Below, piece after piece: positions 12,101 through 23,765 of a DNA stretch of 64,000 nucleotides. Every line of letters starts with the position of its first letter. The stretch's first letter is position 1. The notes below the pieces were generated by a model that was given only the letters and a program-made list of their open reading frames with translations, was not told the origin of the DNA and searched no databases. The stretch spans positions 496,001 through 560,000 of the forward strand of contig JAMYHL010000001.1 in assembly GCA_025531455.1 (NCBI GenBank), written 5' to 3'. A program made the position numbers and the translations under genes. This DNA comes from Apiotrichum sp. Y4204 (taxonomy: Eukaryota > Basidiomycota > Tremellomycetes > Trichosporonales > Trichosporonaceae).

Positions 12101-12667
12101 TTGGTTCGGAAACCCCCGATGGGAGCGACGAGCCGCGAAGAAACCTCATCAGGAGTGGCTAAAGTCAGCTCATACGGTGGATAACACTCACGCCCTGGTG
12201 ATGCTCCAGGGTCTTGCTCATCCACTTCAACATGATCGTCTTCCTTCCCCGACGTCTCATCCTCTTGCTTCACTTGCGTGGAGGTGGAGGCAATCCATCT
12301 ACCATCTGCCTCCCAGTACCCTTCCTCGGCCTCCTCAAGTTGGGAAGGAGGCGGCTGTGTTTCAGCAGGAACGGAGAGGCTCTTCTGGTTCCTCTTGGAC
12401 TTCTTGGGAATGAGTTTCTTGAGCTCTTTTGCCGACGGCATCCTCCGATTAGATGCACTCCGCCGCGGTCCGGGAATATCGGCGACGCGGGCGGGAGGGA
12501 TGAAGGCCTGCCCCGTGTTCCAAGTCTTGCGTTTAGGCTGAGGATTGAGCAGGTGCTTTAGGCAATTAAGAATCGGTCAAGCAACAGTGTGCAGTGTGGT
12601 TACTGACCTGAATGATCCCGCCACCCGTGATCTCCACAGGTTTGGGTTTTGACGTTTTGCGCGGCAT
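9170..12667 (-). CDS. Large disordered protein with KEN box and D-box (candidate APC/C substrate)
   Basis: Four minus-strand exons: 12667-12608, 12555-11272, 11221-10980 and 10934-9170. The introns are 52, 50 and 45 nt, each with consistent phase, giving 1116 residues. The first exon begins MPRKTSKPKPVEITGGG. Most of the protein is Pro/Ser/Glu-rich and probably disordered. A basic helix (RQRRLDEKRERLQAKRRAER) lies near residue 920 and a Pro/Ala repeat near the C-terminus. Two sequence degrons stand out: KEN at residues 340-342 (bases 11598-11590) in DKENHG, and RRALGDITG at residues 868-876 (codons from 9919 down), which closely follows the cyclin B destruction box. I recognise no catalytic or structural family. 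The degrons suggest a nuclear or cell-cycle protein destroyed by the anaphase-promoting complex. A further in-frame 33-nt intron at 12191-12159 is likely and would remove 11 residues. Confidence 0.8.
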
Positions 12668-13366
12668 GTCTGCCTTTTATCAGTCGCCGGGAGTGTGAGT
12701 GGTATGTTCAATAAGGAAGGAATGATGAGCGAAAAAAGAGTCGAGTGACCAGAGCTAAACTAGAAAGAGAAGAACAGTGTTAATTAAAAAGAAGAAGAGA
12801 AGATGCAGTTTACCTCAAGAGGATGGGCAGGTTGGCCATGACTGTACGACTGGACTGTCTTCCCTCCCCCCTCTGGCCTCGGGCCCCTCTGCTCATGAGC
12901 ATTGTTAGCCACCAGCTGTCAGTTAATATAGCAGTCATGGCAACCCGTACGCGCTGTACGCTGTACGGTGGTGGGACGGCCACGGTGGATGGCAGCCGAG
13001 CAGGTGGAGAAGGGAAGACAGAGAAGAAGCCGAAGAAGGAAGACGTGAAAATGACGATCGCAGCCGTCCCAAGGAATGCTAGTCGGAAACTGCGCCCCCC
13101 AGGAGTAGCGCAGGCTAAAGGAACATGGTCCGATCAACTTTCCCACGGTAATGGCTCCCCTATTGTGAGTCATCAGCGTCACTGCTCGTGCTCGTTGCGC
13201 GTTGTGAGCCTGAACGCGCCGAGCTGGGTGGACTCTTCTTCGTCATCCACAACATTTCTCTCGCCGTCCTCAAAGTGCTCGACGCCTTTGTTCTCACTCT
13301 TATAATCTCATCTCACTCGCCACACGGCCCCTCTTGCTTCCGACACGACTCCACGCATCTCCCGCA
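12668..13366. other. Divergent promoter region (disordered protein / NEDD8)
   Basis: About 700 bases between divergently transcribed genes. The end near 13330-13366 is a C-rich leader directly before the NEDD8 start. No gene is seen within it. Confidence 0.5.
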
Positions 13367-13868
13367 ATGATCCTCAAGGTCCGAGTACGTACGCCACTTG
13401 GTTACTGCTCTGGAGTACTGCTGACAACAGACACTTACTGGAAAGGAGGTATGTGCGCTCTCAGCAGCTGAGGCTTTCTGGCGCGTCGTAAAGAGCAGCC
13501 TACTAATGCGCCAGGTTGAGATTGACGTCCAGCCCGAGTGGCAGGTAAGTTAGCTAAGTGCATCCGATTGGAACCAGCAGCTAACGGCAGATCTCGAAGG
13601 TCAAGGAGAGCGTTGAGGAGAAGGCCGGTATCCCGCCCGTCCAGCAGCGTCTCATTTTCGGAGGAAAGGCCATGTGAGTGAATACATCTCACGTGTTCAC
13701 TATCCCGGGCCGTGGTGACCGTGTGTTGTACACCCTGGGCAACACACAACGCGGTCTTAACGAGGGCGCGCTGACCGCAGGTCGGACGACAAGACGATCC
13801 AGGACTACAAGATCACCCCCGGAACGACCATTCACCTCGTCCTTGCGCTCCGTGGTGGCTCTTTGTGA
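13367..13868 (+). CDS. RUB1: NEDD8/Rub1 ubiquitin-like modifier
   Basis: Five exons (13367-13384, 13431-13448, 13515-13544, 13591-13673, 13781-13868) give 78 residues. The protein is a complete ubiquitin fold beginning MILKVRTLTGKE and ending LALRGG plus Ser-Leu. Alanine at position 72, where ubiquitin has arginine, is the hallmark that separates NEDD8 from ubiquitin. The two-residue tail must be cut off to expose Gly76. The mature protein is conjugated to cullins through the Uba3/Ula1 and Ubc12 enzymes and activates cullin-RING ligases. The first three exons are only 18, 18 and 30 nt, all ending in phase 0. The last junction rebuilds Met across AT|G. All introns have GT...AG ends and CTGAC or CTAAC-like branch sites. 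Confidence 0.95.
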
Positions 13869-15404
13869 TGATCACAACGTTTTGGGCATCTTTGTTCCTC
13901 CAGACCGGAGACACGAGGCGGCTGTCCCATTATCCGCCCATCTCGCCACTCATCTTCCTTCCCCCGTGCCCTGAGCCAGCACAACACCACAGCGCGACCG
14001 CACCCGTCGTCTGTGCACTGCATTTCGCTAGACCGATGCATCATACCCAGCCCCAGCGGAGTCGCGGTGGCACATTGCAAGGACTGACGTGGTGCACCGA
14101 GCTGATTGCAGGATTAATCTCTTCGCTGATGCCGTCAAGTTGATCTCTTGAAAAGGAGCGAGTCTCGCACTTCGGGCAAATGGGCTCGCAACGGGGTGCG
14201 CTAACTCATCTCGTAACCCTCGGACACTCGCAGTGGCGACGGGCACAACCGCGAATCTAAGCTACTGCTCAACATGGACTCACCCTATGCACTGGGACGG
14301 AACGTTTAGCGGATGGGCTAATACTCAAAGAAAAAGCCAGATGCTGCAGCTTGTGTGAATGAGCAGCCAGTAGGGAGACAGCTAGCCGCTGAAGAGTATG
14401 TCTCGATCGCCCCTGCAATGGGAATGGAATGTGTACCCACGGCGATTGCTTTCCAGTAGAGGGCGTAGTTGGCCAGCACCGGCATTGGTGTCGAACAGCA
14501 ATATCTAATCTGCGTCTTCGCTTCACAGGAATGTAATTACTCAACACGAACCACACAACCTTCCAGCTCAAGGATTGTATTGCAAGGGGCATAGGTTGTT
14601 CTGGGGATTGCCGGACTCGGCATGTTGAAGCCGCTGGTGTGTCGTGGGCCTTGCTCCTGCGCAACTCGCTGTGAGGTGTGAGTTGCTCCCCTAGACATTT
14701 GGTCTTATCTCACCTCCACTGCATGCAGCAACACAGTCGATGTCGCGACGACGCCACGTCCTTGGCGGTGAACCCGCCCAATAACGTGGTCCTACTCGGA
14801 AAGCACTAGAGCGGAGAGAGCCGGAGAGCCCAGGCCCCATCACGCGGTCGCGCCACCCAGCACACGAAACGCGCTTTGGCGCGTCCACTTCCAGGATTCA
14901 TGCGACACAAGCCACAGAGCAGCCCTGTCGAATCTCGTTTTGAAATTTTCCATATGGCGCACTTGTGTATTCTTCTAGATTGTGTCTTGTTGTCGCTCCA
15001 TTTTGCGGTATGCACACTGGACATCCATGTATGCATGGCTAGCCTAGGCAGAATCCCGGGCGTCATTACGCCCACCAATCCTCGCCTCCACATAATGCCA
15101 GTTTGTATTGGGAGAGGTGGAGGGCAGCATAACGTAATAAAGAACAAGGTAATCTGATTTGATCGGTGGAATTGGGCGTATAGTAGCCGAGCGCAGTGCA
15201 GTACCAGCGGGATTTCGGACATGGACGTCGTCGTCTTTGCCCTTTGCCTGTCGTCGTCGAGTCGAGCAAAAAATCCGCAAAATAAATAATGACGACGATG
15301 ACAACAAAACCAGTCCCCTCTTTTCCCTCTCTCTTCTGTTCTTTTTCTCTCCTCCTTCTTCACCCCGGCAGCTCTCTCACCACCACCAACCCATCGACTG
15401 ACTC
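13869..15404. other. Intergenic, no gene seen
   Basis: About 1.5 kb with no coding frame that links by splicing. The last 100 bases are pyrimidine-rich (CTCTTTTCCCTCT) and are the leader of the N-acetylglutamate synthase gene. Confidence 0.5.
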
Positions 15405-17387
15405 ATGGCTCTCTCGGGACTCGCTCGCCGCGGCCCGGCGTCGGCGGCAGCGGCGTGGCGCGGCCGCGCCCTTATCTCCCCATTTGGGTCGGCGTGCCTT
15501 CCGGCGCTAACGATGGGCTCCGGTTCGACTTCGCTCTCTCCAGCGCGAGCTTCGCGGGTGGCGACGGCCCATTTCCACACGCGCCTCCACCAGATCGAGC
15601 AGCAGGAGGACATGGGGCAGAGTGATACGGTGGGTGCACTGTACCGTACAGCGTAACTGCGGCATTTCACGGGGCGTCGGAACAATGATCGCTGACAGAT
15701 GCAGGAGTTCGTGCTCGAGCTGCTCCAGGCGTCGCCCTCGGGGCGCGATGCTAAGGGCTACCTCAACAGCTTTGCGCCGCCGACAGACGCCGAGGCCGAG
15801 GCGGCACTGGCCGTACGCGCGGAAAATGAGCCCAACCCACTCGTTGAGACGATGCTGAACCCGATCGTGCGGCGCCCGGCGCTCGTCAAGATCCAGGGAC
15901 CGTTCACAGACCATCAGCTCCAGAGCATCGCGAAGGGCATCCACCACCTCCAGAAACTTGGTCTCGTGTCTGTTGTGGTGATTGACCGCGACGACGTGCC
16001 GCCTAGCGAGAGCACCGATTCGATTGCGGCCGAAGCGCAGCGCGAGATTATGCTCCGCGATGTCGAGCGTGTCGTGCACTTCCTCACTCGGTCGCGTGCG
16101 CCGGCACGCCCAGTCCTCGCGACGGTCACGCGCCTCGGCGCCGAGGGAGATGTTTATGTCGAGGCGGAGGGACTGGACCACGTCCGCCGCGCGGTGGAGG
16201 AGGGCGAGATCCCCGTGCTGATGCCCGTCGCACTTGACGAGGGATGTCGGTCCCGCCGTATCTCAGCGAACGCCGTGCTGTGCGCGCTCTCCGAGGCGAT
16301 GGCGAATGGGACTAGCAGCAGCAGTGTGATCGAGAATGGCAACGGCGAAGGCAACGACGACGGTAACGGTAATGGCGACAAGGAGAAAAGTGCGATACCC
16401 ACTGTCCAGAGGCGGATGGACATCACGCCCGTGCGTCTCCTGGTGATCAACCGCGAGGGCGGCATCCCGTCGTATGCGCGAAACGGTCTTCCGCACTTGT
16501 CCATCAACCTTGCTTCTGAGCTCGACTACATCAACAACACCTGGCAGCCGGACTGGCGTCAGAGCCACCCGACATCGCTCTCGAACCTCGCACTCGCAGA
16601 TGAGTGTCTCTCGCACATGCCGCGCAACGCGTCAGCTCTGATCGTATCGCACCGTTCTCCGGCTGCGCTCATCTCCAATCTCATCACCAACAAGCCGGCA
16701 CACTCCGCGTCTCTCCCGCACGCTCTTCTCACCCAGTCAGAGGGTCGCGTCACCCCCGACACGCCGACACTTATCCGCCGCGGTCTGCCCGTGCGCATTC
16801 TGCGCAACGTCGACGAGATTGACAAGGAAAAGTTCACACGTCTCCTCGAAAAGTCGTTCAAGCGCAAACTCAACCAGGAAGCGTACTTTAAGCGTCTCGA
16901 GCGCGACCTTGACTTTGCGATTGTGGTCGGCGACTACGCCGGTGCAGCCATCACGACGATCGAAGGGCGTGACCAGGGCCAGGAGATTTGTTATTTGGAC
17001 AAATTTGCTGTTCTCCCATCGCATCAGGGAGACGGCACCGTTGATTTCTTGTGGGTCGGCCTGCGCGACGAGACGTACGGTCTTGGTCTGTTGGACGCCG
17101 CGAACCCGTCCGTCGGCTCGCTGAGCGGTGTCGGCCGCGGTCGCGACCTCGTGTGGCGCTCGCGCGCGGACAACGGCGTCAACAAGTGGTACTTTGAGCG
17201 CAGTAATGGCTTTACGATATCACAGGACGGCAAGTGGAAGCTCTTCTGGTGCGATGCCGAGCAGCGTTTGCGCGAGATGGCACAGGAGAGCGGCGGCGTC
17301 ATGCGTGTCGTCGAGCCCTCCGAGGCGGGCCGGCTCGCCAAGTGGGCGCCAGTCATAGAAGGCATCAAGTCGGCGTGGAGCGATTAG
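15405..17387 (+). CDS. ARG2: Mitochondrial N-acetylglutamate synthase
   Basis: Two exons (15405-15629, 15699-17387) joined in phase 0 give 637 residues. This enzyme makes N-acetylglutamate from glutamate and acetyl-CoA, the first step of arginine biosynthesis, in the mitochondrial matrix. The N-terminus ([10 protein letters not shown]...) is rich in Arg, Ala and Ser with no acids, as a mitochondrial presequence should be. An amino-acid-kinase-like domain follows from about residue 110 ([19 protein letters not shown]). The C-terminal 200 residues form the GNAT-type acetyltransferase domain ([24 protein letters not shown] and WYFERSNGF). A short Gly/Asn/Asp-rich insertion lies near residue 310. 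The architecture matches the fungal Arg2/Arg7-type enzyme. Its pathway partner, the arginine-specific carbamoyl-phosphate synthase, lies 14 kb downstream. Confidence 0.92.
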
Positions 17388-17504
17388 ATTGTAGATCAGT
17401 ATTGTTTGTAAGTTGGTACTTGGTGCATCATAGAAAGCATAGTCATTGCGTAGGAGAGTAGGAGTGCTGTAGAGGTAATGAAACTGCTGCATTGCTCTAG
17501 TCTA

Positions 17505-18616
17505 CTACTTCTTCCCCCAGCGCTCCAGGACGCGGTCCTCAATCCCACTCCCGACGTAACGGTACAGGCCGTCACTGAGGGCGAGGTTTTCGACCTCGGC
17601 CTTGTACAGCTTGTCCATCTGCGGTGCGCCGGGGCCCATTGGCATGCCGGCACCGGCGCCGGCGAGCGCTGCGAGGCCGGATTGGTCACGCATGTCGGAT
17701 GCAGCTGGGAGTTAGACGTCTTCCATTGTGCCAACTCACCATTGTCGGCGCCCAGGATGAGCTTGAACACGCCATTAAGACCAAAAAGGTTAAGGAAATA
17801 CCACGAGAGCGCGCTGCGGTCAGCGTGATCACACTGTACACTTACGAGACCCAACGGACGTCCAGGTCCGGCATGGGGAGGTCGCGCGCAAAGAGCGAGC
17901 GCGCACCCAATGTAAGTGGGAAAGGAAGCTTGACTGCGTGTCAGATAATCCTCAACCCTTATCTCACTGAGGATGTAGCCCGCGAAGAAGACGTTGATGT
18001 ACTGCATGATGAGCATGTTGGGGATCCTGCTGTCAGCTGATGTAGCTCACGTTAGCTCACATCATGACACCCTGCTTCTTCATGCCATCCATCATCTGGT
18101 CCATGTTCTTCGGATCGAGAGGGTTCGGCGCCTCGGCCTCCTCAGACTTGTTCTGGAGGTACTCGCCCGAGCTGAGCGCCGCGGCGGTGGCCGCCGAGAA
18201 GTCGCTGTACTGCGCGGGCGGGAGGGGCGACAGCGGCGCCGAGGCGCGGAGAACCTGGGCGCGCGCGAGTGCACGTCTGCGTGTCAGAGATCAGGGGAGG
18301 TAGTTCCGGCTCAAGGTGGGACAGCAGCTATATACCCACTGTTCTCGGACAGCCGCGGCGGGCTGCTTCTTCGGCGGCGAGTTGAGGAGGAGCGTCACGT
18401 AGTGTCGCAGGAGACCAACGAGAACCTGAGAGTAAGCTTGGGACGCCAGAATGACAGTAGCTCACCATAATAATTGTGATTGGGATGAGGACCCAGTCCT
18501 GTTGTCAGCTACATCGCCGCCAGTCTAGCTCACCCGAATGGACGGGTCGAGAAAGAGATCCTGCCTGATCGTCAGCTGGGTATCTTCAGACAAGCTTACT
18601 CCTCGAGAAGCGACAT
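17505..18616 (-). CDS. EMC3: ER membrane protein complex subunit 3
   Basis: Nine minus-strand exons: 18616-18600, 18564-18534, 18498-18466, 18425-18340, 18276-18061, 18026-17968, 17933-17846, 17813-17740 and 17704-17505, giving 267 residues. EMC3 belongs to the YidC/Oxa1/Get1 insertase superfamily and is a core subunit of the complex that inserts tail-anchored and multipass proteins into the ER. Recognisable family segments are LDPSIRDWVLIPI, LLRHYVTLLL, REQRALARAQVLR, MDGMKKQ, IKLPFPLTLGARS, LSWYFLNLFGL and the C-terminal LSDGLYRYVG..IEDRVL. Three membrane spans are visible. Eight introns are spaced through little more than 1 kb, and seven of them are 32-40 nt. The gene is divergent from ELP1, with 405 bases between the starts. 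Confidence 0.93.
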
Positions 18617-19021
18617 GGCGGGAGAATGGGTGCACGTCGAGCCGGAGCGTGAGTGTGATGGATGGACAAGAGATGGTTGACGCTAGCGGCTTGATGATGC
18701 AGTCGATCGTCGACGAGCTACTGGTCCTGGTCGTCAATCGTCGGCGACATCCACGCTGGGCACGTGTAATGCAATTAGAGATCGCATTACTACTGCTATT
18801 CTAATATAGAGTTCAGGCACATTAAACCACAGCGTATCCCCACCTGATCACCTGACCCTCATTGCAGATCACGTGATTTCATTTTGTTGCTTTCGAGACT
18901 TTGGAATGTGAGACTTCTGTGATGTGCATGACCAAAGGTGAGACAGGTTTGGTCGCGTAGCAACACGTTTGTCACTCTTGTTCCTGTTCACTCTCAACAC
19001 AATTCCCCAGCGTATCTCGGC
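18617..19021. promoter_or_regulatory. Shared divergent promoter region EMC3/ELP1
   Basis: 405 bases separate the two divergent start codons, so both promoters must lie here. It contains CACGTG-like sites (GGCACGTGTAAT near 18760 and ATCACGTGATTT near 18870). No TATA box is obvious. Confidence 0.5.
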
Positions 19022-22000
19022 ATGCGCAGCTTGACACCGACGACAGTCCAGATCATCGACGCGGTGGTCGGGCCGTCCGCGCACGCCGCGCGTCTGGCCA
19101 TCGACCCAGAGGGCGGCGTGCTGTACGCCACTGTCGAGGAGCGGGTTGAGTTCGGCCTCGATGTGCGCATCGTCAAGCTCCAGGGCATTGACGAGGGCAC
19201 GGCGTTCCCGGAGGTATGTCTTTTCTGTGGCTTATGAGCTTGTGCTGATTGCAGGTCCTCGCAAAGTTCAACACCCCGGCACTCGCGCCGTTCCACCTTC
19301 CCGAGGGCGCGCCGCAGACCGTCGATGTGCACTACTTTCCCGACGACCGGAGCGTGATTGTCCTCCTTGCCGGTGGAGATATTGCTGTTCTCCAGATTGA
19401 CGATGTGGAGCAGGGGACATTTGTAAGCTCACCAAGCTGGCATGTGCTCACATCAGGTCGAGGTCGTTGGCTCTATCGACTCCGGCATCAAGGCCGCCGC
19501 GTGGTCTCCTGATGATGAGCAGCTTCTCCTGATCACTGGTGGGTTGGGAACCATAAGCGTGGGCTAACCCTCAGGCGAGGACAATCTCGTGTGCATGACT
19601 CGCTCATTTGACACAATCTACGAGGCACCATTGAGGCGCGATGATTTTGGAGAGGGTGGGTTATAGTGCTCTCAGGTATGCTTACCCACCAGACAAGTTT
19701 GTCAATGTCGGCTGGGGATCCAAGACGACGCAGTTCCACGGCTCGCTGGGTAAGGCGGGTCTGATGGCTGCGCGCGCGTCCGCTGCAGCCCCACCTCCCG
19801 AGTCGTTCGCTCACGAAACGGACGACGGTCTTCCGCGGATCACATTTCGCGGCGACGGCGCATATGTCGCTGTCTCTTCTCTCGATCCGCATCCCGCGCC
19901 TGAGAACGGTGTTTCTCCCGGATCTCGGCGCCAGGTGCGCATTTACACACGCGACGCGAGCATGGGCCACGCGCCGAAGCTCTCGGCAACCTCCGAGTCG
20001 CTTCCGGGTCTCGAGAGCGCGCTGGCATGGCGGCCGAGCGGGAACGTCATCGCCTCGCTCGTGCGGTATGGTTACGAGGGCGGCGGGGAGGGACGAAAGG
20101 GGCGCTGGGACGTTGCGATGCTTGAGCGCAACGGTCTCCGTCACGGTGGATTCGAGCTCCGCGAGGCGGAGAAGACGTGGGAAAACGGATACGTGCAGGA
20201 GATGGCTTGGAATGCCGACTCGGAGGTGCTCGCTATCTGGGTTAGGAGAGAGGAGGGCGATGTTGGTGAGTGGGTGTTGAATTCAACGAGGCTGACTCGC
20301 CAGTCCAACTGTGGACAATGAAGAACTACCACTACTATCTCAAGCAGGAGATCACGCCACTTGTCGGCGATGCGCGCCTCACGAGCATCAAGTGGCATCC
20401 CGAACATGCCATGCGACTGTATCTCGTAAGCGAAAGTGAGTTCGAGTAAAACGATACCGGCGTTAACCCATGTAGAGAAGATCCAAGCGCGTACCTTTGT
20501 ATGGGACACATACGCGTCGAGGCTACCGGTGCCCAACGACACGGCAACCGTTGCTGTCGTTGACGGAGGTGAGCTTGCATGTTTCCAACGGCTCAGCTAA
20601 CGTCAGACCACCTGCTCATGACCCCATTCCGGACGCAGAATGTACCCCCTCCGATGTCCTCATATAAGCTCACCCTCCCGGAACGCGTTGTTCACGTCAG
20701 CATGTCGCCTTTGGAAGATGCGCTGGCTGTCATCTTCCGCTCGGGATTGGTGCAGGTGTGGGACCTGAACACTCGCCTTCCGGAGAATGGAGAGTCCCGC
20801 CTGCGTGCTGGAGGAAAGCCTGCAGAGCCAAAGCTGCGCTGGGAGAAGAACCTTGCTCCAGATGGCGCCTTCATCTCCAAGCAGGTCGGCCTTGGTGGTA
20901 ACGGCGAGGTCGCGGCTCTCTTTTGGGGCGACGTATATGGCGGCGCCCAACTTCGCATCGCGAACGCAAACGAGATCAAGACTGATGTGCCCCTTCTTCC
21001 ATGCGCGCAACACGTCCTGTGGGAGAAAGAGGCAGGATGGCTCATTTCCGAGCGCGACGGTGTCATCCGCGGGATAGACGAGTGCAAGCCTCTCTTGGTT
21101 CCTATCTGTGCGCGCCCGTCAGCCGTGGCGATTTCCGCCGAGTCGCGCCTTGTCTTCTCCCTATCTGACATGGGTCGCCTGATAGTGTCAAGTCTCGCCT
21201 CCCCGGAAAGCGACTGCCACACGCTCGCAACTGCCGTGACAAGCTTCACCGCCACGCCCGACTTCCTCATCTACACGACTTCGGCGCAGACCAGCCACTA
21301 CGCGCCGTTCTTCAGCATCCAGCGCGTATTGGACGGTGCTGAAGTTGCTGTCGTTCGCGAGGAAGACTGGGACCAGCGTCGCGTTGAGCGTGGCGCGCTC
21401 GCAGTCGTCGCGTGCCCGTCGTCCATGTCGCTCGTCCTCCAAATGCCTCGTGGAAATCTCGAGACGGTGTACCCTCGCGCGCTCGTCCTCGCCGTTGTTA
21501 GGAGAGATGTGCTACAGTGAGTCGAGTACACCCACTGAATTCTAACCCGAGCAGGGGAGCCTATCGCCAAGCCCTTCTTACGTGCCGCAAGCACCGCCTC
21601 GACCTGAATGTCATCTACGACTTGGATCCCAAGCTGTTCATGGAAGGCCTTCCGAGCTTCGTAGAGCAGATTCCCGAGAGTGATTACCTCAATCTCTTTG
21701 TATCTGCGCTCAACTCGGCCGACTCCTCGCTCACGTACTACAAGGACCTCGCTCGCGATCCTCAGCGCCCAGCCGTGCCCGCTGATAAGGTGAACACGGT
21801 GTGCGACGCTCTGCGTGGCCTTCTAGAGAAGGATCTCGTCAAGTACGTGGAGACTATCCTCACGACCCACGTGTGCAAGCAGCCACCAGACTACGAGGCT
21901 GGTCTCCGCGTCCTGCTGCATCTGCAAGCCGAGCACCCAGCAATCGTCGAGGAGGCGATCAAGTACATCATCTTCTTGTCGAACGTCAACCAGCTGTACA

Positions 22001-23563
22001 ACGTCGCGCTGGGAATGTACAACTTCCAGCTCGTGCTCATGATCGCGCAGTACAGCCAGAAGGACCCCAAGGAGTATCTCCCCTTCCTGCGCGAGCTGCG
22101 CGCACTGGACACGCACGAGCAGCGGTTCCGCATCGACGACCATCTCGGCCGCCGCGAGAGCGCGCTCCGTAACCTCCAAGCTGCGGGCCCGGAGCGTTTC
22201 GAAGATGCGAGCTCGTATCTCTCCCGCTATGAGCTCTACGACACGGCGTTTGACCTGTACAAGAACGACAAGGAGCATCTGCCGATTATCTACGAGCTCT
22301 ACGGCGATTACCTCTACGACCGCCGCGACTTCCATGATGCCGCTATTTGTAAGTGCACAGCTAAGTCATTCGGAAGTTAGCTGACGCCACAGCGTATGTT
22401 CTGGCGAGTAAGACGGACCGCGCTCTCAAGGCATACGAGAAGGCGCACGCGTGGCGTGAGCTCTTCACTCTCGCCAAGGAGAAGGAGCTTCCGCGCGAGC
22501 GTGTGCTCGAGCTGGTCGAGCGCGTTAACGACCACCTCGCCTCCCGCGGCCGTCACCTCGAGGCATCGCAGGTATACCTCGACTACGCCGAGGATGTCGA
22601 TGGTGCGGTAGACGTGCTGTGCCGTGGCGCAGAGTTTGGCGAAGCATACCGCATTGTGAGTGTCTGAAAATGTCGTGAGCTGACATTAGACATCCCGCTT
22701 CGGCCGCGCGGAGCTGGTGGAAGAGCTGATTCACCCGGCTCTCGACGAGGCGCACGAAGCGCTCATCGAGGTATTTGACGAGATGTCTGGACAGCTTGAC
22801 AAGGAGATGCGCCGTCTTGTTGAGCTGCACCGCATTCGTCTACAGGACCCAGGTGGGTATCCAGCCATCGTTTGACCACCCGCTGACGACAGACACGTTC
22901 TACCTCGTGGACAACGAGCCCGAGCTGGAGAATGTCGATGTTGCGACGAATGCAACCACCGTGGCTACCGCGTTTACGCGGTACACTGTTGCCCCCACGA
23001 CGGCGTTCTCGCAGTCCACAAAGATGACTGGGTGAGTGCATTGTAGCACACAGTGGCTGGGCTTTGGCAACGTGGGGAGGATACACATCCGCTGAGATCC
23101 GTGACCCGCCTTCCCGACGCTGACACCCCAGGCATACGAACAAGACCAAGCATAAAAAGTCCAAGCGCCGCCAGGCGGGACGCAAGGGCACGGTCGACGA
23201 GTATGACTACCTCGTGGCGAGTCTTGGCCGTCTGGTGGTGCGCGTGGACGACAAGAGTGGTGAGTTGAACTGATTAGACTGTTCACCCCAAGCTAACCAT
23301 CAGCGGAGGCATTGCCGCTTATCAGGCACCTTATCCTGGCGACGCCGGAGCACCGGGCTCTCGCTACCGAGCTCCAGACAAACATCAAGTCTCTGCGCGA
23401 GCGCCTCGCCACGTCTCTGGACGACGCGTGGCGGGACCGCGAGACGATTCTGGACACTGTGGTCTCCAGCGGCGGCATGGGCCTCGGCGGAAACGTCGAG
23501 CCCGCCCGCGCGCTCGAGAAGCCCGAGGTCAAGCCGTGGGCCGGCGTGCCGCGGCTGGCGTAG
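19022..23563 (+). CDS. ELP1: Elongator complex protein 1 (IKI3 family)
   Basis: Fourteen exons: 19022-19213, 19255-19422, 19457-19538, 19575-19655, 19693-20265, 20304-20435, 20476-20568, 20607-21516, 21555-22348, 22393-22655, 22690-22852, 22893-23031, 23132-23259 and 23304-23563, giving 1325 residues, the usual family length. Elp1 is the dimerising scaffold of Elongator, which with Elp3 installs the carboxymethyl group of cm5U on wobble uridines of cytoplasmic tRNAs. The N-terminal half forms the WD40 propellers, including the signature VNVGWGSKTTQFHGS at about residues 177-191 and VQLWTMKNYHYYLKQEI. A helical repeat half follows (AYRQALLTCRKHRLDLNVIYD onward). A Lys/Arg-rich tRNA-binding patch (NKTKHKKSKRRQAGRKGTVDE) lies at about 1197-1220. 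Nine of the thirteen introns are 34-40 nt. Confidence 0.95.
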
Positions 23564-23765
23564 GAATCTCGTAGATATAGAGCAGACAGGAGGGTTTATA
23601 GAGATGCAAGCTTGCGAAATTAGAGTCTGGATTTTGTTTATCTTTTCGGTGTCGCGGATGGCCGGATATTGCGATCTGCGGGGCTCCAGTTGACTGGACA
23701 CTTTCGGTCTGGGTAGAATGAGGTGTTGCAACTGTTCGAACTATTCGTTCTTCTCTCCATCCACG

